DNA from: Candidatus Kerfeldbacteria bacterium
GTDB lineage: Bacteria > Patescibacteriota > Patescibacteriia > SBBC01
Reading direction: 5' to 3'
Assembly: GCA_016207275.1 (NCBI GenBank)
Contig: JACQPY010000018.1
Span: 87,960 to 126,079 of the forward strand
DNA length: 38,120 nt
Numbering within the stretch: the first letter of the stretch is position 1; the number at the start of each line of letters is the position of its first letter. The translations under genes were made by a program, and so were the position numbers. The notes beneath the pieces are model-generated. The model ran no database searches and was not told the origin of the DNA. It saw nothing but the letters and a program-made list of their open reading frames with translations. This document shows, one piece after another, positions 14,564-22,087 of this stretch.

Positions 14564-16048
14564 ATGCCGATTCAGAGTTTGCACGCTCCCCAGGAACGAC
14601 ACCCTGAGCCGGCGTCGGCGCAGTTAACGCCACGGCGGAGGTCTTGGTTTTGGTGGAAAATTGGCGGCGCCGTCGTCCTCGTCCTGCTGGTCTTTATTGG
14701 CCTGGTCGGCTATCGCCTCCTGGCCGCGGTCAACACCACCGTCGACGGTAACCGGCGGGTGTCGGTTTTAGAACAGCTCGGCCACATCGTCGCCAAACGG
14801 GACGCCCAGCTTAAAGGTGAAGGCGAGGATCGCATCAACGTCCTGCTTCTCGGTATCGGCGGACCAGGCCACGAAGGTCCGCTCCTGACTGACACTATTA
14901 TCGTCGCCAGCTTCAAACCTTCGTCCGGGCAGGTGACCTTGATTTCAATTCCGCGTGACCTGGCGGTCGAAATTCCCCGGTATGGCATCCGCAAAATCAA
15001 CAACGCCAATGCCTTCGGCCAGGAGCTGAGCTACCCGGGTGGCGGTGAACAACTGACCGCTGATATCGTCGCCCGCGTGACCGGCCTAACGATGCACTAC
15101 TTTGGACGAATCGACTTCGCCGGTTTTACCAAGATCGTCGATGACCTCGGCGGCGTGACGCTCACCGTGGAACGGAATTTTGCTGACCGCGAGTACCCGA
15201 CTGAGGATTTCGGCTACCAAACCATCAGCTTCAGGGCCGGCCAGCAAATGATGGATGGTGACACCGCCCTCAAGTTCGTTCGGTCACGCCACGGCAGCAA
15301 CGGCGAGGGCTCAGACTTCGCCCGCAGCCGCCGGCAGCAGCTCGTTCTGCAAGCGCTCCGGGAAGAAATCTTTTCACTCGGCACCATCATCAACCCGGTC
15401 AGAATCGGCAACATCCTCAGTTCACTCGGCATCCACACCCGGACGAATATGGAGATTTGGGAACTTTTGCGCCTCGCCAAGCTCTTACGCGAATCGCCGA
15501 CGAACTCAGTTACCAGCCACGTCATCGACAGCAGCCCGAACGGACTACTCAATGTTGCGACCGGCCAGGATGGGGCCTTCTTGTTGGTTCCCCGAGACGG
15601 AACATTCGCCGCGGTTCGAGCCTTCTGCGCCAACATCTTTGTCGTCGCTCGCTACCGCGAGGAACAGGCCCGAATCTTGGTTCGAGACGGCAGCGGTCGA
15701 AACGGCACCGCAAAAACAGTCGCCACCAATCTTACCTCGCTCGGTTTTTCCAATGTGACGGTTGATCAGCACCGCTCGAATGAACGAATGGCGAACAGCC
15801 AGCTGATTGATTATACCAATGGCCGTAAACCGTACACACTCAGCGGTCTAGCCTCATACCTTGGCCTGGCTGGCACCGGCACTGGTTCGCCCCTACTCAA
15901 CCCCGGTCTGGTACCAACCATTCTCAACGGCAACGACAACGTCAACCGAGCCGTCCTCCCGGCCCAACCGCCGGACACCGACATCCTGTTCGTCATTGGC
16001 ACCGACTACCAGCCGGCCCTAACCGCCAAACGAACTTCGTCGACATGA
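14564..16048 (+). CDS. LytR-CpsA-Psr (LCP) family protein
   Basis: LCP proteins transfer lipid-linked glycopolymers onto peptidoglycan or other surface acceptors. From ATG 14564 the protein is 494 aa: a short cytoplasmic start, one membrane helix (about 30-50), the LCP domain (about 90-245) and a LytR_C domain (from about 375, RILVRDGSGRNGTAK). Conserved polyprenyl-phosphate and catalytic positions are visible in LLTDTIIVASF, ISIPRDLAVEIP and KFVRSRHG...FARSRRQQ. The start is fixed by the promoter just upstream. The stop overlaps the pth start by ATGA. It could act with the O-antigen-ligase-like protein at 26-28 kb in surface glycan assembly, which is inference. Confidence 0.93.
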   Translation: MPIQSLHAPQERHPEPASAQLTPRRRSWFWWKIGGAVVLVLLVFIGLVGYRLLAAVNTTVDGNRRVSVLEQLGHIVAKRDAQLKGEGEDRINVLLLGIGGPGHEGPLLTDTIIVASFKPSSGQVTLISIPRDLAVEIPRYGIRKINNANAFGQELSYPGGGEQLTADIVARVTGLTMHYFGRIDFAGFTKIVDDLGGVTLTVERNFADREYPTEDFGYQTISFRAGQQMMDGDTALKFVRSRHGSNGEGSDFARSRRQQLVLQALREEIFSLGTIINPVRIGNILSSLGIHTRTNMEIWELLRLAKLLRESPTNSVTSHVIDSSPNGLLNVATGQDGAFLLVPRDGTFAAVRAFCANIFVVARYREEQARILVRDGSGRNGTAKTVATNLTSLGFSNVTVDQHRSNERMANSQLIDYTNGRKPYTLSGLASYLGLAGTGTGSPLLNPGLVPTILNGNDNVNRAVLPAQPPDTDILFVIGTDYQPALTAKRTSST

Positions 16049-16596
16049 ATTCGCGTCTCGTCGTCGGCCTCGGCAATCCCGGGCAGCAGTATGAACGCAC
16101 GCGGCACAACCTTGGCTGGCGGGTGGTCAACGCGGTTCGAGACCAGCTTGCCGGCGCGATCGACTGGCGCGGTGAGGGGAATTCGCAGGTCGCTCACACC
16201 GCTGGTCAGCCCCGCATCTTCTTGCTCAAGCCGCAAACGTTCATGAACGAAAGTGGTCAGCCGGTCGCTCGCTTCGTCAACTTCTACAAAATTCCTTTTG
16301 ACCGTCTCTGGGTCATCCACGATGACGTCGACCTCCCCTTTGGAGAACTCCGACCCGCTCTTGACCGCGGCGCCGCCGGCCACCAGGGCGTCGAATCAGT
16401 CATTCAAGCACTCGGTTCAAAAGCCTTTCACCGGCTGCGCCTCGGCGTCGGCAGCAACCGCAACCATAACCTGGCGGCTGAGGACTATGTGCTGCAAAAC
16501 TTCACGGCCGAGGAAGAGGCGGCCTTGGCCGGGCCAACCGGGATCATCAGCCAAGCGGCTGACCATATCCTGGCCGAACTTAAAGCAACTTCTTAA
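16045..16596 (+). CDS. pth: peptidyl-tRNA hydrolase
   Basis: Pth frees tRNA from peptidyl-tRNA dropped by stalled ribosomes. The 183-aa protein carries the family motifs: VVGLGNPGQQYERTRHNLGW with Asn10 and catalytic His20, KPQTFMNESG, and HDDVDLPFGELR with the conserved Asp near 93, followed by GAAGHQGVESV. The start overlaps the LCP stop by ATGA, so the two are co-translated. No plus-strand terminator follows. The hairpin after the stop has its T run on the other strand and ends a converging minus transcript. Confidence 0.95.
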   Translation: MNSRLVVGLGNPGQQYERTRHNLGWRVVNAVRDQLAGAIDWRGEGNSQVAHTAGQPRIFLLKPQTFMNESGQPVARFVNFYKIPFDRLWVIHDDVDLPFGELRPALDRGAAGHQGVESVIQALGSKAFHRLRLGVGSNRNHNLAAEDYVLQNFTAEEEAALAGPTGIISQAADHILAELKATS

Positions 16597-16597
16597 C

Positions 16598-16637
16598 AAA
16601 AAAGTGGGCGCGCCGTGCGAACCAGTGATGCGCGCCC
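16598..16637 (-). terminator. intrinsic terminator of the candidate ncRNA
   Basis: On the minus strand an 8-bp GC stem (GGGCGCGC at 16606-16613 paired with GCGCGCCC at 16630-16637) is followed after two bases by six T residues. The T run is on the minus side only, so it ends a transcript that converges on pth. Confidence 0.8.
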
Positions 16638-17020
16638 CGTCAGTCTGCCACATGGCTCATGCCGCCATGCCAGACTGGGGAATAGATCAGGGGAACCCGA
16701 TACTTGCAGGAGTCGCCTTAGCCACAGCCCGCGGAGCCTACTCAGACGGCACTCTCCCAGCCGTGTCGGGCTCCCAACCAACAGGACCAGTAACTGTTAA
16801 CGTGTGATCTTCTGTTCCAGTTGGTCAAACGTCAAATGTCACCAGTCAAACTTCTCTGCCACCCACGGATCTACTTACAAGCGTAAGATGTCTGCCGAAA
16901 ACGACACACACCTTAACTTGTGGCTACTGGGAAAGCTTAGGAGGGGTCGCCCTCTGTTCGCCGCTTGCAAGTAGGACGGTGGGTACCAAAGATTGCCGCG
17001 AAACGAGCGCTTAAAGCCAA
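16598..17020 (-). ncRNA. candidate structured non-coding RNA between pth and mfd (family not recognised)
   Basis: This is a protein-free gap of about 496 bases with a promoter at one end, an intrinsic terminator at the other, and dense pairing between. The helices, in plus coordinates, are: 16859-16883 with 16962-16984, a long imperfect stem whose core pairs CTACTT-CAAGCG with CGCTTG-AAGTAG; an inner GAGGG/CCCTC (16941-16954); 16778-16790 with 16812-16824 (11 of 13 pairs); 16691-16700 with 16766-16775 (10 pairs, one G-U) enclosing a second stem after a roughly symmetric 8-base bubble; and 16635-16680, a three-part hairpin. The length (about 420 nt) matches tmRNA or RNase P RNA, but I find none of their signature sequences. 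The closed stem with a central bubble also recalls 6S RNA without proof. Confidence 0.55.
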
Positions 17021-17026
17021 GATGAC

Positions 17027-17055
17027 ACCTTAGCAAAGACCGACAAGCCTGTCAA
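17027..17055 (-). promoter_or_regulatory. promoter of the candidate ncRNA
   Basis: The minus strand has a perfect -35 TTGACA (17050-17055), a 17-base spacer and -10 TAAGGT (17027-17032), which keeps the key first, second and last positions. The start would be near 17020. Confidence 0.6.
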
Positions 17056-17092
17056 GCCCCGCCACCCTACCAGCCAGCAACCTTCTCAAAAA

Positions 17093-20000
17093 ATGGCGCA
17101 ATCGAGTAAACGAGTTACGAAAAATCCGCCCGCCCGGGCCATGAAAACCACCGATTTATTCGCCGATCGGTCACACCAGCCGGCCTTTTTAACTGCCGAG
17201 CTCAGTGGCCAGCGACGACTTACCGGCGTGGGACCGCTGGCAGCCAAAACTTTCCTGATCTCCCGCTGGCGGAACAACGATCGGCTGCGACAGCGAGTCT
17301 GGCTAACAGCTGACGACGCTGAGGCTGAGGTGGTCATCGAGCAGCTCCGTTTCTGGAGCGGCGGCGAGCTGCAGCCCCTGCTGCTGGACGGCCCGAACCT
17401 CCCCCGACTCCTGCGACGATTGGTCGTCGGCGCGCCGGTGCTGGTGGTGGCGAGCGTCAGCTCATTCGAGCGTTCAATTCTCCCGCGGCCGGCCTTTAGG
17501 GACTTAATCCTGACGCTGCGGGTCGGGGAAACCCGCCGGCCGGCCGAACTCAGTCAAGCATTGACTCGGGTTGGGTACTCATTCGAGACGGCGGTCGACG
17601 GCGAGGGGTCGTTCGCCCGCCGCGGTGGCATCGTCGACGTCTTCCCGGTTGACGCGGCTCGTCCAGTCCGTCTCGAATTCGAGGGAAATACACTGGTCAC
17701 CATCTCACCGCTCAACGGTCCGAAGCCAATCACGGCCGTTACCGAGCTAACTGTCACACCGGCGACATTTCCGACCACTTCCGGCGCGACCCTGTTCTCG
17801 TATCTCAACGGCGAGCAGGTACTGTTCGTGCTGTCCGATCCTGACCAGCTGGCGACGGTGGCGCCGCGGTGGGAACAGTGGTCAACCGTCCTCGCTCCCT
17901 ACCAGGCGATCATCTTCGAAACCTTCAGTGACGAAACTACCCAACAGCTCGATTTTCACCACGCCCCCTTCTACCACCGTGATTTTGAAGCCTTGGCTCA
18001 GGACCTGACGCACTACCGCAACGAGGGCTGGGATGTGGCGATCGCGACCGAACAATCGAACGAACTCAGTCAGCTGTTTGAGCACCTGCGCCTCGCGCCG
18101 CCGCCAACCGTGCCGGTCAAAAATGCAAACAACATACTGAGTGGTTTTAGCGCTCCCCGGTACAAGTTCCTGTTTTTGACCGACCAAGAGATTTTTGGTC
18201 GCCGAGAAACACGCGGCCAAGCGACCGGCAAACGTAAAGTCGACCTGGCCTTCTTAGCCGAGCTCAAAGCCGGCGATTACATCACCCACCTTGACCATGG
18301 CATCGGTCGTTTCTTGGGCATGACCAAGCAGCAGGTCGACGGCCACGAGCGCGAATACTTTACCCTTGAGTACGCCGGCGGCGATAAGCTATTCGTCCCG
18401 GTCGAAGCAGCTGACAAGGTTTCGAAGTACATCGGCGTGGCCAACCCCAAGCTCCACCGGTTGTCCGGCTCGAACTGGTACCAGCTCACCCGCAAAATCA
18501 AAGAAGAAACCATGGCCTTGGCCCAGGAACTGCTCAAACTCTACGCCAAACGGGCCACGGCCAAAGCCATTCCCTTCGGTGGAACAACGGACGAAGACCG
18601 GCAACTGGCCGTTTCTTTTCCCTACGAGGAAACCAAAGACCAGCGGGTGGCCATCGAGGAGGTCTTCAACGACTTAGCGAAAAACACGCCGATGGACCGG
18701 CTCGTCTGCGGTGATGTTGGCTTCGGTAAAACCGAGGTCGCCATCCGCGCCGCGGTTCGCACCGCGGTTCGCGGTGCCCAGGTGGCCATCCTGTCGCCAA
18801 CGACCATCCTGACCCAGCAGCACTACGATACGTTTGTCAACCGCTTGCACGGCTTGTCGCTCAACGTTGAGTTGCTGTCGCGTTTCAAGAGCGAGAAAGA
18901 GCAGCGCGCGACCATCGCTCGGTTAGCCGCTGGTGGCGTTGACATCGTCGTCGGTACCCACCGCCTCCTCTCCAAAGACATTACCTTCAAGAACCTCGGT
19001 CTGATCATTATTGACGAAGAGCAGCGCTTTGGCGTCAAGGACAAAGAAAAACTCAAGGAGCTGCGGCAGCAAGCCCACGTCCTGACCTTAACCGCCACCC
19101 CGATCCCGCGGACGCTCAACCTGGCCCTGTCCGGTATTCGCGATGTCTCGATCATAGAAACGCCGCCCGAGGGCCGCTTGCCCATCGAGACCATTATTCA
19201 GCCGTATGCTGAGGACGTAATCAGCACCGCGATCCGCAAAGAAATTAGCCGTGGCGGCCAAATCTACTACGTCTACAACAACGTGGAAACTATCGAGCTG
19301 ACGCTCCAGCGGTTACAAAAGTTAGTCCCTGAGGCGAGCTACGCCGTGGCCCACGGCCAAATGGACGAACACGAGTTGTCGAGGGTGATGGCTGACTTCG
19401 ACACCGGTAAGATCCAAGTGCTGGTCTGCTCGACCATCATCGAGAACGGTCTCGACCTGCCGAACGTCAACACCTTGATCGTCGAGAATGCCGGTCGCTT
19501 CGGCCTGGCCCAACTCTACCAGCTCCGCGGCCGAATCGGCCGCGGTTCGCGGCAGGCCTACGCCTACTTTCTCTACCAGTCAACCAAGCTGACCGGCGGT
19601 CCGAAGAAACGACTCCAGGCCTTGCACGAGGCCCGCGACCTCGGCGCCGGTTTCCAGCTGGCCCTCCGCGACCTGGAAATCCGCGGCACCGGCAACATTC
19701 TCGGCAAGGAACAACACGGCCAGGTCGCCGCCATTGGTCTCAACCTCTATACCCGGCTACTGTCCCAAGCGATTGAAGAACTCAAGACTGGCATCAAGCA
19801 AGAAGCACTGCGCGATATCATCATCGACTTGCCGCTCGACATTGGTATCCCCAAGACGCTGGTGTCGGCTGAACCGAAGCGGCTCAAGCTCTACCAGGAG
19901 ATGGCGAACGTCATCAGCATTGACGAGCTGCGCGAGTTTAAAAAGAAAACTTTTGGCGAAAAAGACATCCCGCAGTCCTTACACAACCTGTTCGATTTAC

Positions 20001-20308
20001 TGGAAATCCGTTTGCTCGCTCAAAAAACGGCCATCACCAGCATCACCGTAACCAAGGCGACGGTCGAGGGTGTCACGAACCAGAAACTAGCGATTGAGTT
20101 TTTCGACATGATCACGCCGAAAATGATTGAACGGCTGATTACTAAAAATCCGAAGTGGGACTTCACCACCAAGCTGGTCAAGATCGATTTTGCCGAACTT
20201 GGGCCGCGGTGGTTGCCGCAACTCAAGGCCTATGTTAGGCTGTTCACGCGGGAACCAGATCGACTAAAAGCTGAGGAAACAACCGAAGTTGCCGCACCGG
20301 CAACGTAG
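17093..20308 (+). CDS. mfd: transcription-repair coupling factor Mfd
   Basis: Mfd removes RNA polymerase stalled at DNA lesions and recruits the UvrA/UvrB excision machinery. At 1071 aa it is slightly short for the family (about 1150). The order is normal: UvrB-like N-terminal part (1-320, for example RRGGIVDVFPVD), the RNA-polymerase-interacting CarD-like domain near 390-455 (GDYITHLDHGIGRFLG), and the superfamily 2 helicase core with Walker A GDVGFGKTE near 540, DEEQ near 641 and the RGRIGRG motif near 810. The TRCF domain is at the C-terminus. The start codon at 17093 has no Shine-Dalgarno sequence. An ATG at 17141 is an alternative and would drop 16 residues. Confidence 0.95.
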   Translation: MAQSSKRVTKNPPARAMKTTDLFADRSHQPAFLTAELSGQRRLTGVGPLAAKTFLISRWRNNDRLRQRVWLTADDAEAEVVIEQLRFWSGGELQPLLLDGPNLPRLLRRLVVGAPVLVVASVSSFERSILPRPAFRDLILTLRVGETRRPAELSQALTRVGYSFETAVDGEGSFARRGGIVDVFPVDAARPVRLEFEGNTLVTISPLNGPKPITAVTELTVTPATFPTTSGATLFSYLNGEQVLFVLSDPDQLATVAPRWEQWSTVLAPYQAIIFETFSDETTQQLDFHHAPFYHRDFEALAQDLTHYRNEGWDVAIATEQSNELSQLFEHLRLAPPPTVPVKNANNILSGFSAPRYKFLFLTDQEIFGRRETRGQATGKRKVDLAFLAELKAGDYITHLDHGIGRFLGMTKQQVDGHEREYFTLEYAGGDKLFVPVEAADKVSKYIGVANPKLHRLSGSNWYQLTRKIKEETMALAQELLKLYAKRATAKAIPFGGTTDEDRQLAVSFPYEETKDQRVAIEEVFNDLAKNTPMDRLVCGDVGFGKTEVAIRAAVRTAVRGAQVAILSPTTILTQQHYDTFVNRLHGLSLNVELLSRFKSEKEQRATIARLAAGGVDIVVGTHRLLSKDITFKNLGLIIIDEEQRFGVKDKEKLKELRQQAHVLTLTATPIPRTLNLALSGIRDVSIIETPPEGRLPIETIIQPYAEDVISTAIRKEISRGGQIYYVYNNVETIELTLQRLQKLVPEASYAVAHGQMDEHELSRVMADFDTGKIQVLVCSTIIENGLDLPNVNTLIVENAGRFGLAQLYQLRGRIGRGSRQAYAYFLYQSTKLTGGPKKRLQALHEARDLGAGFQLALRDLEIRGTGNILGKEQHGQVAAIGLNLYTRLLSQAIEELKTGIKQEALRDIIIDLPLDIGIPKTLVSAEPKRLKLYQEMANVISIDELREFKKKTFGEKDIPQSLHNLFDLLEIRLLAQKTAITSITVTKATVEGVTNQKLAIEFFDMITPKMIERLITKNPKWDFTTKLVKIDFAELGPRWLPQLKAYVRLFTREPDRLKAEETTEVAAPAT

Positions 20309-20310
20309 CT

Positions 20311-20371
20311 AAAAGGTGGCGCCGTCACGTTCGAGAGCTCATCTCTCGACCTGACCCGTCGCCCTTTTTAC
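20311..20371 (+). terminator. terminator after mfd
   Basis: An outer AAAAGG/CCTTTTT pairing encloses an inner hairpin TCGAGAG/CTCTCGA (20331-20350). The element ends in five T residues 50 bases after the mfd stop. Confidence 0.65.
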
Positions 20372-20417
20372 TTCCGAAAAAGGAAAGCCGGCCATCACCT
20401 AGTATGATGTCCGGCTT
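20372..20417 (-). terminator. terminator for the minus-strand orphan gene
   Basis: Read on the minus strand, AAGCCGG...CCGGCTT arms (20386-20417) with an inner CATCA/TGATG pairing are followed by TTTCCTTTTT. It faces the mfd terminator, so the two genes are separated by back-to-back terminators. Confidence 0.7.
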
Positions 20418-20444
20418 GTCCCTCCAGGTAACGAGCCGTTCGGC

Positions 20445-20852
20445 TCAACTGTCCCCGAGCTTCAGCTCGGTCTGCCGGCTTGGCACGACGTAGCCGCAGG
20501 CAGCCGCGATCTCCAGGAACAGCCGAGGGCACTGACCGTTCCGGAGCTGGACGTACATCGCCAGCACGTCTGGTCGTCTGATCGTGGCCCGACTACGGCG
20601 CGGCGGCTTGCCCCAGACCATTCGCTCGGTCCGGTGTCCGATGATCGCCGGAACCGTGATGCGGCGCAGACCGGCGTCGTGACACATGGTCACGATGTAA
20701 TGGGCCAGGTCACCCTTCGGCGCAAACGGACCGTGACAGTTGGGAAACGGTTGCCCCAACAATTTTGGACCTGTTGGATCTGGTAGGAACGTTGGATCCA
20801 GCTTGGCCGGATCAAGCGTTTCGACCTCTTGAACCAGCGCTCGCTGCGCCAT
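20445..20852 (-). CDS. hypothetical protein (135 aa), orphan gene
   Basis: I do not recognise this protein. The ATG at 20852 is preceded by GGGAGGG at about ten bases and by a good promoter, so expression is likely. An upstream in-frame extension to 20927 would run over the -10 box and is rejected. The product is soluble, moderately basic in the middle (KPPRRSRATIRRPD) and has four cysteines (in NCHGPF, MCHDAG, QCPRLF, AACGYV) that could bind metal. It lies alone between mfd and dprA, which run on the other strand, with its own terminator. Such a single gene with its own control and a strong Shine-Dalgarno sequence looks acquired or lineage-specific. Confidence 0.6.
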   Translation of the reverse strand: MAQRALVQEVETLDPAKLDPTFLPDPTGPKLLGQPFPNCHGPFAPKGDLAHYIVTMCHDAGLRRITVPAIIGHRTERMVWGKPPRRSRATIRRPDVLAMYVQLRNGQCPRLFLEIAAACGYVVPSRQTELKLGDS

Positions 20853-20917
20853 GACCGAAACCCTCCCTAGGGTTGAGGTGGAGGTGATATTCCGAATGTA
20901 GTACGAACAAACAACCC

Positions 20918-20946
20918 AAACTAACAAACAAACGTACAGCTGTCAA
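20918..20946 (-). promoter_or_regulatory. promoter of the 135-aa orphan gene
   Basis: The minus strand has -35 TTGACA (20941-20946), a 17-base spacer and -10 TAGTTT (20918-20923). The -35 box lies only 14 bases from the divergent dprA start codon, so the two genes could interfere with each other. Confidence 0.65.
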
Positions 20947-20960
20947 GACCTCACGCGCGT

Positions 20961-22037
20961 ATGAACAACGTCAAGTATTGGGCGACCTTCTCACAGCTCG
21001 GCCTCGGGTACCGCACGGTTAAACAACTCCTGACCGCGCTCGGTAGCTTAGAAGCGATCTGGCAGGCCGACCGTCAGCAGCTCCTGGCCGCGGGCGCCTC
21101 AGCGGCGTTAGCCGATAAACTCGAAGTCGGTCGGCAACGATTACGGTCCGGCCAGTACCATGAGCGGGTTGACGGTCGGTTCGAGATTGTTTCGATCGAA
21201 GATAGTCGTTACCCGACGCTGCTGCGCGAAATCCACAGTCCGCCGCTGGTTCTCTACGTCCGTGGCGACCTGACGGCGCTGGCCAACCGCTGTCTGACCG
21301 TCGTCGGCACGCGAATACCGTCGCCCTACGGCTTGCGAGCTACCCACACCATCACCCAGCCAATTGCGGCTGAAGGCGTAACCATTGTTTCCGGACTGGC
21401 CTTCGGCATTGACGCCGCCGCCCATCAAGCCGCGCTGGCTGCCAAAGGTACGACCGTGGCCGTCCTCGGCAGCGGCGTCGATCTAATCACGCCGTTCGGC
21501 AATGCTGACCTTGGTCGGCGTATACTCGAAGCGAGCGGCACCATCATCAGTGAGTACCCGCCGGGCACTAAGCCGGAGCGCCACCACTTTCCGCAGCGCA
21601 ACCGAATCATTGCCGGCCTATCGCGGGCCACGGTCATTGTTGAGGCAGGCGTAAAATCAGGCGCCCTGTTGACGGCGCGGTTTGCGCTCGAGGAGAACCG
21701 CGATTTGTTCGCCGTTCCCGGGCCGATCGACGCCCCGACCTCGGCCGGCCCCAACAATCTGCTGAAACTCGGCGCCTCGCCGGTCACCGGCGCCGATGAC
21801 CTGCGCGAGGTGCTGGGACTTGACAGGCATGCGCCGCTGCCCAACACTATCGAACTACGTGCGGACAACGCCGCCGAAGCAACGCTCCTCAGGCTCCTGG
21901 CTGAACCGCGACACATTGACGAACTCGTCGCCATCAGTACACTGGAAACCAGTGTCGTCAATGCGACACTCAGCCTGCTGGAAATGAAAGGACGCGTTCG
22001 ACATCTCGGCGGTATGAACTATACCCGAGTCAGCTAA
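20961..22037 (+). CDS. dprA: DNA processing protein DprA/Smf
   Basis: DprA binds incoming single-stranded DNA during natural transformation and loads RecA. At 358 aa it has an N-terminal helical region (1-75), a Rossmann-like DprA domain (from SRYPTLLREI; TVVGTRIPSPYG, SGLAFGIDAAAHQAAL, HHFPQRNRIIAGLS, VIVEAGVKSGALLTA) and a C-terminal winged-helix domain (from about 300). The start has no Shine-Dalgarno sequence. With CPR pili, DprA fits a DNA-uptake lifestyle, which is known for the group rather than shown here. topA follows 50 bases later. Confidence 0.95.
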   Translation: MNNVKYWATFSQLGLGYRTVKQLLTALGSLEAIWQADRQQLLAAGASAALADKLEVGRQRLRSGQYHERVDGRFEIVSIEDSRYPTLLREIHSPPLVLYVRGDLTALANRCLTVVGTRIPSPYGLRATHTITQPIAAEGVTIVSGLAFGIDAAAHQAALAAKGTTVAVLGSGVDLITPFGNADLGRRILEASGTIISEYPPGTKPERHHFPQRNRIIAGLSRATVIVEAGVKSGALLTARFALEENRDLFAVPGPIDAPTSAGPNNLLKLGASPVTGADDLREVLGLDRHAPLPNTIELRADNAAEATLLRLLAEPRHIDELVAISTLETSVVNATLSLLEMKGRVRHLGGMNYTRVS

Positions 22038-22043
22038 CCGCAA

Positions 22044-22061
22044 CGCAGGCTTAGGCCTGCG
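22044..22061. repeat. hairpin CGCAGGC...GCCTGCG between dprA and topA
   Basis: A 7-bp stem with loop TTAG lies between the two genes. A closely similar stem (CGCAGGC...GCCTGCG) recurs at 24801-24819 after the YvlD-like gene, so this seems to be a small dispersed hairpin. It has no T run and is not a clear terminator. Confidence 0.45.
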
Positions 22062-22087
22062 CTTGACCGCCAAGCCGCCAAACCGCT

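Noticed and set aside
14513-14564. TTG at 14513 as the start of the LCP protein
   Set aside because: This TTG is the first base triplet of a -35 box with TATACT 18 bases later. The ATG at 14564 lies just after the expected transcript start.
16598-17055. tmRNA call for the pth-mfd gap, because GGGGCTTGACAGGCTTGTCGG recalls the tmRNA 5' end
   Set aside because: There is no matching 3' acceptor strand, no TTCGA in the right place, no T-arm with CCA and no plausible tag reading frame ending in alanines. The TTGACA is better explained as a -35 box.
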